A stretch of DNA of 17,947 bases from JAZDLO01 sp043801935 (GTDB lineage Bacteria; Actinomycetota; Thermoleophilia; RBG-16-64-13): positions 1 through 17,947 of the forward strand of contig JAZDLO010000205.1 in assembly GCA_043801935.1 (NCBI GenBank), given 5' to 3'. The stretch's first letter is position 1. Each line of letters begins with the position of its first letter. The position numbers and the translations under genes are program-made. Below, piece after piece: positions 11,621-17,947 of this stretch. The notes beneath the pieces were generated by a model that was not told the DNA's origin, did not search any database, and saw nothing but the letters and a program-made list of their open reading frames with translations.

Positions 11621-12444
11621 GCGACCTGCCGCTCTACATCTCCGAGTGGAAAGCGACGCGCCCGCTGGATGACTGCGGTTTGGTCAGTTGGGCCAACGCC
11701 GCTCGGGCAGCCAGCCACAACCAGTGCTTGCCGACCCGTGAACGGATGCGCGAGGTCTCCGGCATCCCTGACCACGTGGGGATCAGTGACCCGACCTGGC
11801 CCCGCCACGGCGCCCGGGCGTTGTCGATCCTCTGCCCCAAGCTCGATTCCGAGCACTCCGAGGGCACCATGCGCCTCTCCTGGCCGCAGTGGCTTGATCG
11901 GCTCAACGACTCGGCGGGCATCCTCAACGGCCTGCACGTGAAGCTCCCGCGCCACCGTTGCCACGACCCGTCCTATCGCTTCGGGCACTCGATCTGCGTG
12001 GTGCGCTACCGGGGCGACCTGCGGATGTTCGAGCCGCTGGTGAATGACGGGCCCGACTGGCAGGGCGATGTCCTCAGTGCGGCCGCGTTGCGTCCCTTCG
12101 CCGAGTCCTACATGTCCAGTGGCGATGTCTCTGGCGGGCTGGTGCGCGAGCTCCCTCCGCTCATCGCTCCCCAGGAGGGAACCGAACCCATGATCAGTGC
12201 CGGCGGTCTCACGATCACGTCTAGCCATGTCCTGCCGCTCTCAGCGGGCACGCGCATCCACCACCGTCCCGGCTCAGACGAGCTCTTCTCTGCGAAGGCG
12301 GCCATCCGCCCGCCCTACATCGGCAAGGCCGGCGGCTGGAACGCCGTCCTCATCAACACCGGCAACGTCTATCCGGACAAGGTAGCCCGGCCCACCGTCC
12401 TGTATGTGCAGGGCGGGACTCCCGAGAGGGTGTCTCATGTCTGA
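11617..12444 (+). CDS. Putative cysteine-peptidase-like endolysin
   Basis: The 275-residue product contains a DDCGLVSWANAAR block near the start, where D-C20-G begins a helix as in papain-like and C39-like peptidases. It is followed by FGHSICVVRY (H124) and MFEPLVNDGP (N143/D144), giving Cys, His and Asn/Asp in the right order for a catalytic triad. The C-terminal 85 residues form a beta-rich segment (GLTITSSHVLPLSAGTRIHHRPG, NAVLINTGNVYPDKVARPTVLYV) that may be a binding domain. There is no signal peptide. The holin gene follows at once with an 8-base overlap, so peptidoglycan cleavage during lysis is the best inference. The family is not identified by name, and a structural or processing protease is the alternative. 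Confidence 0.55.
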   Translation: MSDLPLYISEWKATRPLDDCGLVSWANAARAASHNQCLPTRERMREVSGIPDHVGISDPTWPRHGARALSILCPKLDSEHSEGTMRLSWPQWLDRLNDSAGILNGLHVKLPRHRCHDPSYRFGHSICVVRYRGDLRMFEPLVNDGPDWQGDVLSAAALRPFAESYMSSGDVSGGLVRELPPLIAPQEGTEPMISAGGLTITSSHVLPLSAGTRIHHRPGSDELFSAKAAIRPPYIGKAGGWNAVLINTGNVYPDKVARPTVLYVQGGTPERVSHV

Positions 12445-12814
12445 GACGTTCTGGCTGGTAACTCAGGCTCTGCTGCTGGCGCTCATCCCCGTCGTGATAG
12501 CGGCGGTAGGCACTCTGGCCCGCGTGCTCTGGGTCAAGTGGCGCGGCGAGATCAGCGCCGAGCAGTTGGACTACCTCGAGCGGGTCGCAGCCCAAGCCGT
12601 GCTCTTCGCTGAACAGGTCTACAAGGACGCGGATGGCGAGACGAAGAAAGCCGCCGCCATTGCCGCAGTACAGGCGAAGCTCGATGCCCGCGGGATCCAC
12701 GTCGACCTCGACCAGATCGTGGCGGCCATCGAAGCCGCGGTGTATGACGAGATCACCCGCGACAAGCTGAAGGCTACAGGCTGGGGACTGGCGACGACGA
12801 CGAGGACGGGCTGA
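12437..12814 (+). CDS. Phage holin, LLH family-like
   Basis: The 125-residue product has an N-terminal membrane helix (FWLVTQALLLALIPVVIAAVGTLARVLW) followed by a charged helical region (LDYLERVAAQAVLFAEQVYKD...ETKKAAAIAAVQAKLDARGIHVDLDQIVAAIEAAV). This is the layout and wording of the LLH holin family (Pfam Phage_holin_6_1). Holins collect in the membrane and set the time of lysis by letting the endolysin out. GAGAGGG lies just upstream as a ribosome site, and the ATG overlaps the putative endolysin stop by eight bases. The terminase genes follow three bases after its stop. Confidence 0.8.
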   Translation: MSETFWLVTQALLLALIPVVIAAVGTLARVLWVKWRGEISAEQLDYLERVAAQAVLFAEQVYKDADGETKKAAAIAAVQAKLDARGIHVDLDQIVAAIEAAVYDEITRDKLKATGWGLATTTRTG

Positions 12815-12817
12815 CGT

Positions 12818-13321
12818 ATGGCCCCCGTCAGCTACAGCGAGGCAGAGAAGGACGCCGCTCTGGCGATCTTTGTGGAGCGGGGCCTAGCTGCGGCATGGCG
12901 GGAGACAGGGATACCGAAACCCACAGTGGCTAGGTGGGCACAGAAACAGGGGATTGTGACTGAGGCTCCGGCAAAAATGGCCGAGGCTCGGGCAGTGGCA
13001 GGCGAACAAGCCAAGACGCTACGGGCGCAACTCCGTGTCACCCTGCTGGAGAAAGCGGCCGATCTACTTGACCGCATGGATGCTGAGCATGTCGACTTCA
13101 AGGGCAAGGATTCTGATGAGGTCGTCTACCCGATTGCTCCCGCCAGCGCGGTGCAGAACTATGCCGTCTCAGTCGGCATCCTGATCGACAAGTTCCGTTT
13201 GGAGTCTGGGGAAGCGACCGGGAAGTTCGAGACGACCTCCCTGACGGCCGGGATGGATGACCATGAACGGCAGGCTCTTCGTGCCGTTCTCGACCGGGCC
13301 ATCGCTGAGGCAACGGCATGA
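12818..13321 (+). CDS. terS: Terminase small subunit-like protein
   Basis: The 167-residue product lies directly before the large terminase gene and overlaps it by ATGA. Its first 45 residues look like a helix-turn-helix domain (SYSEAEKDAALAIFVERGLAAAWRETGIPKPTVARWAQKQG), the usual DNA-recognition module of small terminases. A central helical segment (AEARAVAGEQAKTLRAQLRVTLLEKAADLLDRMD) could form the oligomer core. The C-terminal end (DDHERQALRAVLDRAIAEATA) would contact the large subunit. It selects phage DNA for packaging. The call rests on HTH plus position; sequence similarity to a named TerS was not seen. Confidence 0.75.
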   Translation: MAPVSYSEAEKDAALAIFVERGLAAAWRETGIPKPTVARWAQKQGIVTEAPAKMAEARAVAGEQAKTLRAQLRVTLLEKAADLLDRMDAEHVDFKGKDSDEVVYPIAPASAVQNYAVSVGILIDKFRLESGEATGKFETTSLTAGMDDHERQALRAVLDRAIAEATA

Positions 13322-14661
13322 CCGCTGTCGAGCAGTTGTGGTCGTTGCCCCTTCCGGTCCTTCGATCGATCCGGGCGGAACTGGGCCCCGCTGAGTTCGC
13401 CTCGGATGATCACCGCGCCTTCTTCGACTCCCACGACCCTGAGATCGTTCTGTCGGGCTGGATGGGGGCGGGCAAGAGCCGCGTCCTCTGTGAGAAGGCG
13501 TGGTGGCTGGCGCGGACCTATCCGGGCGCCACGTTCGGCTTGTTCCGCAAGGTACACAAGAGCTTAGAGGCCACGACCGAGCGGACGTTCTGGCGAGACG
13601 TAGCCGTTCCCAGCCTCATCGCTAAGCGCAACAAGAGCGAGGGCTGGGTCGAGCTCGTCAACGGCTCTCGGATCTACTTCATGGGCCTCGACCCTGATCC
13701 GGTTACCGGGGTGCCATCCAAGGTCGGCTCGCTCGACCTCGCATGGGCTGGCGTAGACGAGGCGGTGGAACTCGGAGAGGGCGACTGGATCATGCTGCTC
13801 GGTCGCCTTCGGGATCCCCGCATGCCGTGGCACCAGCTGGCGGCGGCCACCAATCCGGGCCCTCCGAAGCACTGGCTACGCATTCGGTTCAGTGAGTCTG
13901 GTCGGACCATGCTGTTCGCCAAACACAACAAGTTTCTCCAGGCCGACTACCTGGCCATGCTGGCAGGGCTGCCGGACACCGCCCAAGGCAGACGGCTGGG
14001 TCGAGGCGAATGGGCAGCGGCGGAGGGAATGATCTACGAGTTTCCCGATGCGCAGGTGTGCTCACCCGCGCCGGAGACAGCATGGAAGCGGGTAATCGCC
14101 GGCGTCGACTGGGGTTTCGTCCACGCCTTCGCCTGCGAGGTGATCGGGCAGTCGGGCTCAGGCCGCCTGGCCGTGCTGGATGAGGTGTACGAACGGGGCA
14201 CCCTGCTCGACACGCTCATCCCTCGGTTGCGCAACCTTGTGCTCATCCACAAGGTGGAGGTCTTCTACGCCGACCCGTCCGAGCCCGAGTACATCGCGGC
14301 CTGTCGACGGGCTGGTCTGCCCATGCAACCCGCCACCAACGACGTGTTGCCTGGCATCGACGCAGTGGGCAAGGCCATCGGCGACGGCATGACCATCGAT
14401 CCGCGCTGCTCTGGCCTCCTGGGGGAGCTGCCCGGCTACACCTGGTTGCAGAACAAGGGCATGGGGGGTGGGCTCAAGGAACAGCCGCTGAAGATGAACG
14501 ACGACGCCTGTGACGCCCTCCGGTATGCCGTTATGGGCCTGACACCCGGGCAGACGGCGACGTCCAGCAGCTACATGCCCAGCACGACGCCGCCGATCAT
14601 CAGGCGGGGCGACCTCGTCTTGGTGGGCGAGAGGTATCAGGACCGGGAGCCGGGGCGATGA
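13318..14661 (+). CDS. terL: Terminase large subunit (packaging ATPase and nuclease)
   Basis: The 447-residue protein has both enzymatic halves. The ATPase shows Walker A SGWMGAGKS (46-54), Walker B LAWAGVDEA with D147 and E148, and the coupling motif AATNP (176-180). The RNase H-like nuclease has D264 in GVDWGF, D319 in FYADPSEPEY and an acidic cluster in NDDACDALRY (D395, D396, D399). It pumps DNA into the prohead through the portal and cuts it. Length and motif order fit the Terminase_3/6 group. The last three bases of its final sense codon plus stop form ATGA, as if a coupled gene should follow, but what follows is a repeat array and a minus-strand cassette, which separates it from the portal gene by 1.3 kb. 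Confidence 0.93.
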   Translation: MTAVEQLWSLPLPVLRSIRAELGPAEFASDDHRAFFDSHDPEIVLSGWMGAGKSRVLCEKAWWLARTYPGATFGLFRKVHKSLEATTERTFWRDVAVPSLIAKRNKSEGWVELVNGSRIYFMGLDPDPVTGVPSKVGSLDLAWAGVDEAVELGEGDWIMLLGRLRDPRMPWHQLAAATNPGPPKHWLRIRFSESGRTMLFAKHNKFLQADYLAMLAGLPDTAQGRRLGRGEWAAAEGMIYEFPDAQVCSPAPETAWKRVIAGVDWGFVHAFACEVIGQSGSGRLAVLDEVYERGTLLDTLIPRLRNLVLIHKVEVFYADPSEPEYIAACRRAGLPMQPATNDVLPGIDAVGKAIGDGMTIDPRCSGLLGELPGYTWLQNKGMGGGLKEQPLKMNDDACDALRYAVMGLTPGQTATSSSYMPSTTPPIIRRGDLVLVGERYQDREPGR

Positions 14662-14837
14662 GTACCTTGCCTTGCCATGCCGCGCCACGCCTCGCCACGC
14701 CTCGGATAGCCATGCCCCGCCGAGCCGAAACCGGCCCCGCGGGGGATAAGTGCATTCATGCCTTGCCAAGCCGAACCTTGCCGAGCTGCGCCCTGCCGAG
14801 CTTCGCCGCGCCCTGCCGCGCCGAGCCGCGCCGAGCC
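14662..14837. repeat. Degenerate NNRCC pentamer array between convergent genes
   Basis: The interval between the terminase stop and the minus-strand gene's stop is made of 5-base units in strict phase. Thirteen units occupy 14662-14726 and sixteen occupy 14758-14837, separated by 31 non-repeat bases (14727-14757). Twenty-six of the 29 units fit NN-purine-CC, mostly NNGCC. The exceptions are TCGGA and two GAGCT units. The first two bases vary freely. Read on the minus strand the units are GGCNN/GGYNN, and the array would be the 3' untranslated tail of the minus-strand cassette. The core contains the palindrome CCCCGCGGGG. It is not a CRISPR, which needs long identical repeats. Confidence 0.92.
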
Positions 14838-14840
14838 GCG

Positions 14841-15302
14841 TTAGACCAGTCCGGCCTTCCTGAGAACCTCTTCGATCTTGCGGATGCGGGACTCGTGGGC
14901 GAACACCGCCCACAAAGTGAAGGTCGTCTTCTGCTGGCTGTCCCAGCGCGACAGCGCCTCGGCCGTGAGCCGGGAGAGGTCCGTGGCGTCGAGCACGCGG
15001 ATCGCGACGCCCAGTTGGCGGCGGCTCTTCCGCTTGTGCCCGGCGGAGATGCGGACATGATCGCCTGGCTCGGTCACCCGGTACCCGATGCTGGGAACCG
15101 GTTCCAGCCATCGCTTGCGCTGCTCCCCGAGTTCGGTGCAAGCCCGGTAGAGCGGTGCCCGGTTGGTACGGAAGTCGCGCCCCAGGCATTCGTCCAGCTC
15201 GGCATAGGTGATAACCGCACCGAAGAGGGCCTCGTCCAGCAGATCGTCATAGACCATCCGCCACTCGGGCTTGTCCCCCTTCGGGGTGAACTGGGCGGTC
15301 AT
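14841..15302 (-). CDS. Winged-helix-like protein of the minus-strand cassette
   Basis: The 153-residue product has a likely winged-helix core at residues 14-80. WRMVYDDLLDEALFGAVITYAELDECLGRDFRTNRAPLYRACTELGEQ supplies the helices, and RKRWLEPVPSIGYRVTEP the wing. A basic stretch (AGHKRKSRRQLG, 88-98) follows, then long helices (LDATDLSRLTAEALSRW and SRIRKIEEVLRKAGLV). It should bind DNA or RNA. Its start overlaps the stop of the upstream cassette gene by ATGA, so the two are made together. Its TAA stop begins three bases from the last unit of the pentamer array. I cannot name the family, although 'ITYAELxxxLG' plus 'GYRV' resembles small phage regulators and replication proteins. Confidence 0.75.
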   Translation of the reverse strand: MTAQFTPKGDKPEWRMVYDDLLDEALFGAVITYAELDECLGRDFRTNRAPLYRACTELGEQRKRWLEPVPSIGYRVTEPGDHVRISAGHKRKSRRQLGVAIRVLDATDLSRLTAEALSRWDSQQKTTFTLWAVFAHESRIRKIEEVLRKAGLV

Positions 15303-15901
15303 GCAGCGACGCTCAGGGTCGCTGCGAAGCGGCCGTATCCGAGCTTGCGCGCCGTCCCGATGCCCTCTAGCCGCCCGGCCCGTTCGGCGATGCGCTCGAA
15401 GTCACTGAGGTTGAGATCTGTATCGTCGAGGTCGATATCGAAGGACATACCCCATGTCCGAAAGATCGGACGGGTTCGGGGCGTGCGGTTGCGTCCGATC
15501 TTCACGGTCTTGCGGAGCCGAAACGCGTCCTCTTTCTGGAGTTTGCGAGGGTCGGCCGGTCCGTCGTGCTTGACCGGGACGACCGGAGCGCCATCCGCGG
15601 TGAAGAGATCGGTGCTGACATGAACGAAGTCGTACACCGCCTCTCCGAGCTTCCAGACGGTCGCCGCGTCGCGCAGGCAACGGACGATGTTCTCCGCCGG
15701 GATGTATGTCCCGAGGCCCTTCTCATAGTAGAGCGACGCCAACCACTCAAAGTCCGAGATCTCCCGCTCTTCCTCCTCGGTTCGGTTCCGTTTGTCCGTG
15801 AGCCTGCTCAGTTCGATTGCCAACGGGTCCAGGGGATCTGCCAATCGGCCATTGTGCATGACCAATCCCGTCAGTCCGGTTACGTCTACATGAATGCGCA
15901 T
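15299..15901 (-). CDS. RAMP/Cas7-like phage protein of unknown function
   Basis: The start was placed at 15901 because GGAAGGAAA lies just before it; the longer version from 15952 would translate through the inverted repeat. The 200-residue product opens MRIHVDVTGLTGLVMHN, continues LADPLDPLAIELSRLTDKRNRTEEEEREISDFEW, then YIPAENIVRCLRDAA, VSTDLF, HDGPADPRKL, RTRPIFRTW and FDIDLDD, and ends RAGRLEGIGTARKLGYGRFAA. I recall this order (a VT..LMHN opening, a PxENI block, RxRP, and a closing G-IG...GYGRF) from hypothetical proteins in many unrelated phages. The final glycine-rich loop resembles that of RAMP-fold proteins such as Cas7, which bind RNA. The family resemblance is recollection and the RNA-binding role is inference. 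It is the first gene of the divergent cassette. Confidence 0.7.
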   Translation of the reverse strand: MRIHVDVTGLTGLVMHNGRLADPLDPLAIELSRLTDKRNRTEEEEREISDFEWLASLYYEKGLGTYIPAENIVRCLRDAATVWKLGEAVYDFVHVSTDLFTADGAPVVPVKHDGPADPRKLQKEDAFRLRKTVKIGRNRTPRTRPIFRTWGMSFDIDLDDTDLNLSDFERIAERAGRLEGIGTARKLGYGRFAATLSVAA

Positions 15902-15904
15902 GTG

Positions 15905-15913
15905 TTTCCTTCC
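15905..15913 (-). promoter_or_regulatory. Shine-Dalgarno site of the RAMP-like gene
   Basis: On the minus strand GGAAGGAAA ends three bases before the ATG at 15901. The AAGGA core sits about six bases upstream of the start. It supports that start over the 17-codon-longer form. Confidence 0.65.
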
Positions 15914-15949
15914 GTGTGTAAAGCCTTGACCCGCCGAGTCTACACACGG
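15912..15949. promoter_or_regulatory. 9-bp inverted repeat in the divergent promoter region
   Basis: CCGTGTGTA at 15912-15920 is the exact reverse complement of TACACACGG at 15941-15949, with 20 bases between and arm centres 29 bases apart, close to three helical turns. It lies in the 79-base region between the minus-strand cassette and the portal gene. TTGACC at 15926-15931 sits between the arms and could be a -35 element for the plus strand with CAATAC at 15950-15955 as a poor -10 (18-base spacing). That promoter reading is weak. A dimeric regulator site is the most likely use. Confidence 0.55.
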
Positions 15950-15980
15950 CAATACCTCATGTCAACACTGGGGGTGAGCC

Positions 15981-17441
15981 ATGGTCGCACCTGAGATCAC
16001 CGCCATCCTGAAGGATCGGATCGGCGACCGCTCTGCCCCGGTTGACCAGGACCACCTGCGCGCCATCGCCGCCTGGCCGAATGAGATGACCGCCGCCTAC
16101 ACGAGAGCAGAGCACTACTACGACGGTGACCAGGGGACGCAACTCACCGACCGCGCCAAGCAGTACCTCGAGCGCTCGGGCCTCGCCTACACGGAGAATT
16201 TCTGCGAGACGGTAGTGGACGCCATGTCCGACCGGCTGGCACTGGCTGGTGTGAACTGTGAGGACGAACTGCTGTCTGAGTGGCTGTGGAACGTCTGGGA
16301 CCGCTCTCACATGGATGCCGGGCAAGCCACGCTGCACACCGAGACGGTGAAGCTCGGCGACGGGTACCTCCTCATCGACTGGGACGGCACCGCTGGGCGT
16401 CCCAGGTTCACGTACAACTCCCCCACCATCGTGCGCTGCGACTACCGCGACGGGCAGAAGGTGCGCGCCGTCAAGGTCTGGGACACCGACGAGCCCTCCC
16501 CGGTGAACCCGAAGGGCGCAGTCGTCAAGCGCATGAACATCTACCTTCCTGGCCGCATCGAGAAGTGGTTCCGCTTGTCGGCTGACGATCCCGGCGATTG
16601 GGTCGAATGGTTGGACGAGGGCGAGACGGTCTGGCCCAGTCCGTGGGTGACCGCCGATGGTAAGCCGCTCGGCATCCCCGTCGTGCACTTCACCAACCGC
16701 CGGGGCGCACGGCAGTACGGGGTGTCCGAGATACGCGGCACCATCCCGCAGCAGGATCGCCTCAACAAGGAGCTGCTCGACCTGTCGGCCGTGCTCGATA
16801 CCATGGGCTACCCGCAGCGGTATGCCTCGGGCATCGACATCCAGACCATGCTGAAGACTGCCCCCGGGGAAGTGTGGCGCTCGGCCAATGAGAAGACCGC
16901 TTGGGGCCAGTTCGAATCCGCTGATCCCGCTGGTCCCCTGGCCGCCATCGAAGCCACGCTGTTACGCATCGCGGCGCGCTCGCGTACCCCGGCTCACATG
17001 ATCGTCCTGTCCGGTGGGGCGCCTTCCGGCGAGTCGCTGAAGACGGCCGAGGCCGGCCTGGTCGCCAAGTGCAAGCGGTTCGGCACCGAGAACGGTGCCC
17101 AGTACGACGAGGCGTTCCGACTGGCCGTCAGGGTCGCTGCCACCTTCGGCACGGAGAAGCCGCCGGTCGACCCCAAGGCACTCGACAGGATCGCCATCAA
17201 CCCGCGCTGGACCGACCCCGAGACGCGCAACGAGAAAGAGCACATGGAGTCGCTCCTCGTCATGCAGACGCTGGGGGTGTCGACCGACACGCTGCTCTCC
17301 ATGATTCCCGGCATCGACCCGGCGGCCGAACGGGAGAAGAAGACGCTGAACGACCAGCAGGCCGGGGCGTCCCTTGTGGATGCGCTGCTGAGAGGCGGCA
17401 ACGCGAACCCGGCGGAACCGGGGCAGGGCGGCATGCCGTGA
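15981..17441 (+). CDS. Portal protein, SPP1 Gp6-like
   Basis: The 486-residue product matches the SPP1 Gp6-type portal layout. The N-terminal segment has AEHYYDGDQG, then LAYTENFCETVVDAMSDRLALAG, a core with LGDGYLLIDWDGTAGRPRFTYNSPTIV, VVHFTNRRGARQYGVSEIRG and PQQDRLNKELLDLSAVLDTMGYPQRYASG, and a stem-like helical region (PAGPLAAIEATLLRIAARSRTPAHMIVLSGGAPSGESLKTAEAGLVAK). Twelve copies form the ring through which terminase pumps DNA and to which the tail joins. The start ATG follows GGGGGTGA with normal spacing. Portal normally follows terL directly; here the two are parted by the minus-strand cassette. Acidic, Asn/Gln-rich C-terminal end as usual. Overlaps the next gene by GTGA. Confidence 0.9.
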   Translation: MVAPEITAILKDRIGDRSAPVDQDHLRAIAAWPNEMTAAYTRAEHYYDGDQGTQLTDRAKQYLERSGLAYTENFCETVVDAMSDRLALAGVNCEDELLSEWLWNVWDRSHMDAGQATLHTETVKLGDGYLLIDWDGTAGRPRFTYNSPTIVRCDYRDGQKVRAVKVWDTDEPSPVNPKGAVVKRMNIYLPGRIEKWFRLSADDPGDWVEWLDEGETVWPSPWVTADGKPLGIPVVHFTNRRGARQYGVSEIRGTIPQQDRLNKELLDLSAVLDTMGYPQRYASGIDIQTMLKTAPGEVWRSANEKTAWGQFESADPAGPLAAIEATLLRIAARSRTPAHMIVLSGGAPSGESLKTAEAGLVAKCKRFGTENGAQYDEAFRLAVRVAATFGTEKPPVDPKALDRIAINPRWTDPETRNEKEHMESLLVMQTLGVSTDTLLSMIPGIDPAAEREKKTLNDQQAGASLVDALLRGGNANPAEPGQGGMP

Positions 17442-17656
17442 AGAAGATCGGACGAGCCCGGAAGTCAAGCGAGCCCGAAGTGCGTATCCGTTTCGCCAAG
17501 AGGGAAGACGGGGTGCGCGCCGTGTACTACTCGACGCGGTTCGTGCTCGGCTACCGAGACCAGTTCGGGACTCCCATGCTCGTGACCACGGATGACGAGC
17601 TGGTCGACATCTTCCTGAAGCGGCGCGTCGCTGCGGACGTATTGGCCGATGGCTGA
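17438..17656 (+). CDS. Hypothetical protein between portal and head-morphogenesis genes, 72 aa
   Basis: Starts with GTG at the GTGA overlap and overlaps the next gene by eight bases. The basic N terminus (MKKIGRARKSSEPEVRIRF) is followed by strand-like segments (GVRAVYYSTRFVLGYRD, TPMLVTTDDEL) and a short helix (VDIFLKRRVAADVL). A small protein at this spot could be a head accessory, but no family was recognised. Confidence 0.6.
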   Translation: MKKIGRARKSSEPEVRIRFAKREDGVRAVYYSTRFVLGYRDQFGTPMLVTTDDELVDIFLKRRVAADVLADG

Positions 17657-17947
17657 CCTGTACGATCTCGTCGCCGAGCACAACCGCGACCTGGAGGCGG
17701 TCGACCGTCAGGCTGCCGCGCGGATGATGACCGAGTACAAGGCGGCGCTGCGATCCCTGCAAACGGAGATCGACGGGTTCACCGTGCTGATCGACACGGC
17801 TCGCAAGGCCGGTGAGGACGTACAACCCGGCTGGCTCTTCCGGCAGGCACGGTATCGCTCACTAATGGCCCAGATCGAGACGGAACTGGCGCGCTGGACT
17901 ACGGCGGCGGCGGGGACCACGACGATGGCGCAACGTCAGGCCCTCGC
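17649..17947 (+). CDS. Head morphogenesis (minor head) protein, N-terminal part, runs off the window
   Basis: The ATG overlaps the preceding stop by eight bases and the frame is open to the right edge, giving 99 residues. MADLYDLVAEHNRDLEAVDRQAAARMMTEYKAALRSLQTEIDGF is a long helix with heptad-like spacing, followed by GWLFRQARYRSLMAQIETELARW. This is the N-terminal pattern I associate with Mu F-like and SPP1 Gp7-like minor head proteins, which sit just after the portal gene and act in capsid assembly. Without the C-terminal half the call depends largely on position. Confidence 0.7.
   Translation, partial: MADLYDLVAEHNRDLEAVDRQAAARMMTEYKAALRSLQTEIDGFTVLIDTARKAGEDVQPGWLFRQARYRSLMAQIETELARWTTAAAGTTTMAQRQAL

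Noticed and set aside
14731..14747. Rho-independent terminator in the array core
   Set aside because: CCCCGCGGGG is a palindrome without room for a loop and is not followed by a T run on either strand.
14662..14837. CRISPR array
   Set aside because: Units are only 5 bases, degenerate, and without spacers. No cas gene is present in the window.
14658..15623. A 321-codon plus-strand ORF starting at the terL stop overlap
   Set aside because: It translates the pentamer array into a low-complexity Pro/Ala/Arg sequence and then runs antisense to two convincing minus-strand genes, so it is a by-product of GC-rich DNA.
15299..15952. Longer start for the RAMP-like gene at 15952
   Set aside because: The extra 17 codons run through the inverted repeat and are unlike the family opening. 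A good ribosome site precedes the start at 15901.
15926..15955. Confident sigma-70 promoter for the portal gene
   Set aside because: TTGACC is a fair -35, but the best -10 (CAATAC, 18-base spacing) is poor, so it is kept only as a weak possibility within the inverted-repeat entry.
1..17947. tRNA or other structured RNA genes
   Set aside because: No cloverleaf-like pattern or conserved T-loop was seen by eye on either strand. A covariance-model scan was not possible here.

Overview
The window is a stretch of a tailed double-stranded DNA phage or prophage genome, from the early and replication genes at the left to the first head genes at the right. The DNA is GC-rich, starts are ATG or GTG, and genes overlap by a few bases. 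A Gp3-like directionality-factor protein and an actinobacterial-style RlpA/DPBB protein suggest a high-GC host such as an actinobacterium. The host cannot be fixed from the sequence. No integrase, repressor, tRNA, tail gene or CRISPR array was seen.

Positions 1-10472 hold a dense plus-strand early region. From 1441 to 10472 nearly every start codon overlaps the preceding stop (ATGA, GTGA, TGATG or TAGTG), so the run looks like one translationally coupled operon. Recognisable products are an HNH endonuclease, a RecB-like exonuclease, a Gp3-like protein, a PD-(D/E)XK nuclease-like protein, a replisome-organizer-like replication protein, a Holliday-junction-resolvase-like nuclease, a secreted RlpA-like DPBB protein and a stand-alone LuxR-type HTH protein. 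Many small zinc-knuckle or membrane proteins lie between them. A Gp37/Gp68-family (DUF5131) gene has been gutted by an internal deletion plus frameshift (7572-7941).

A 128-base gap (10473-10600) carries two neighbouring palindromes that look like operators. After it, 10601-14661 encodes small membrane and zinc proteins, a putative cysteine-peptidase endolysin, an LLH-family holin, and the small and large terminase subunits. The portal gene (15981) and the start of a head-morphogenesis gene (17649 to the window edge) follow.

The packaging genes are interrupted by a two-gene minus-strand cassette (14841-15901). It encodes a protein ending in a glycine-rich RAMP/Cas7-like signature and a winged-helix-like protein, joined by an ATGA overlap. 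Its upstream side, shared with the portal gene, holds a perfect 9-bp inverted repeat. Its downstream side is entirely filled by 29 in-phase 5-bp units of the form NNRCC, in two blocks around a 31-base non-repeat core. A seven-unit NNRCC run also lies inside the replication gene at 6390-6424. The cassette, its array and the matching run in the replication gene are the best candidate here for an undescribed system. A functional link between them is inference.
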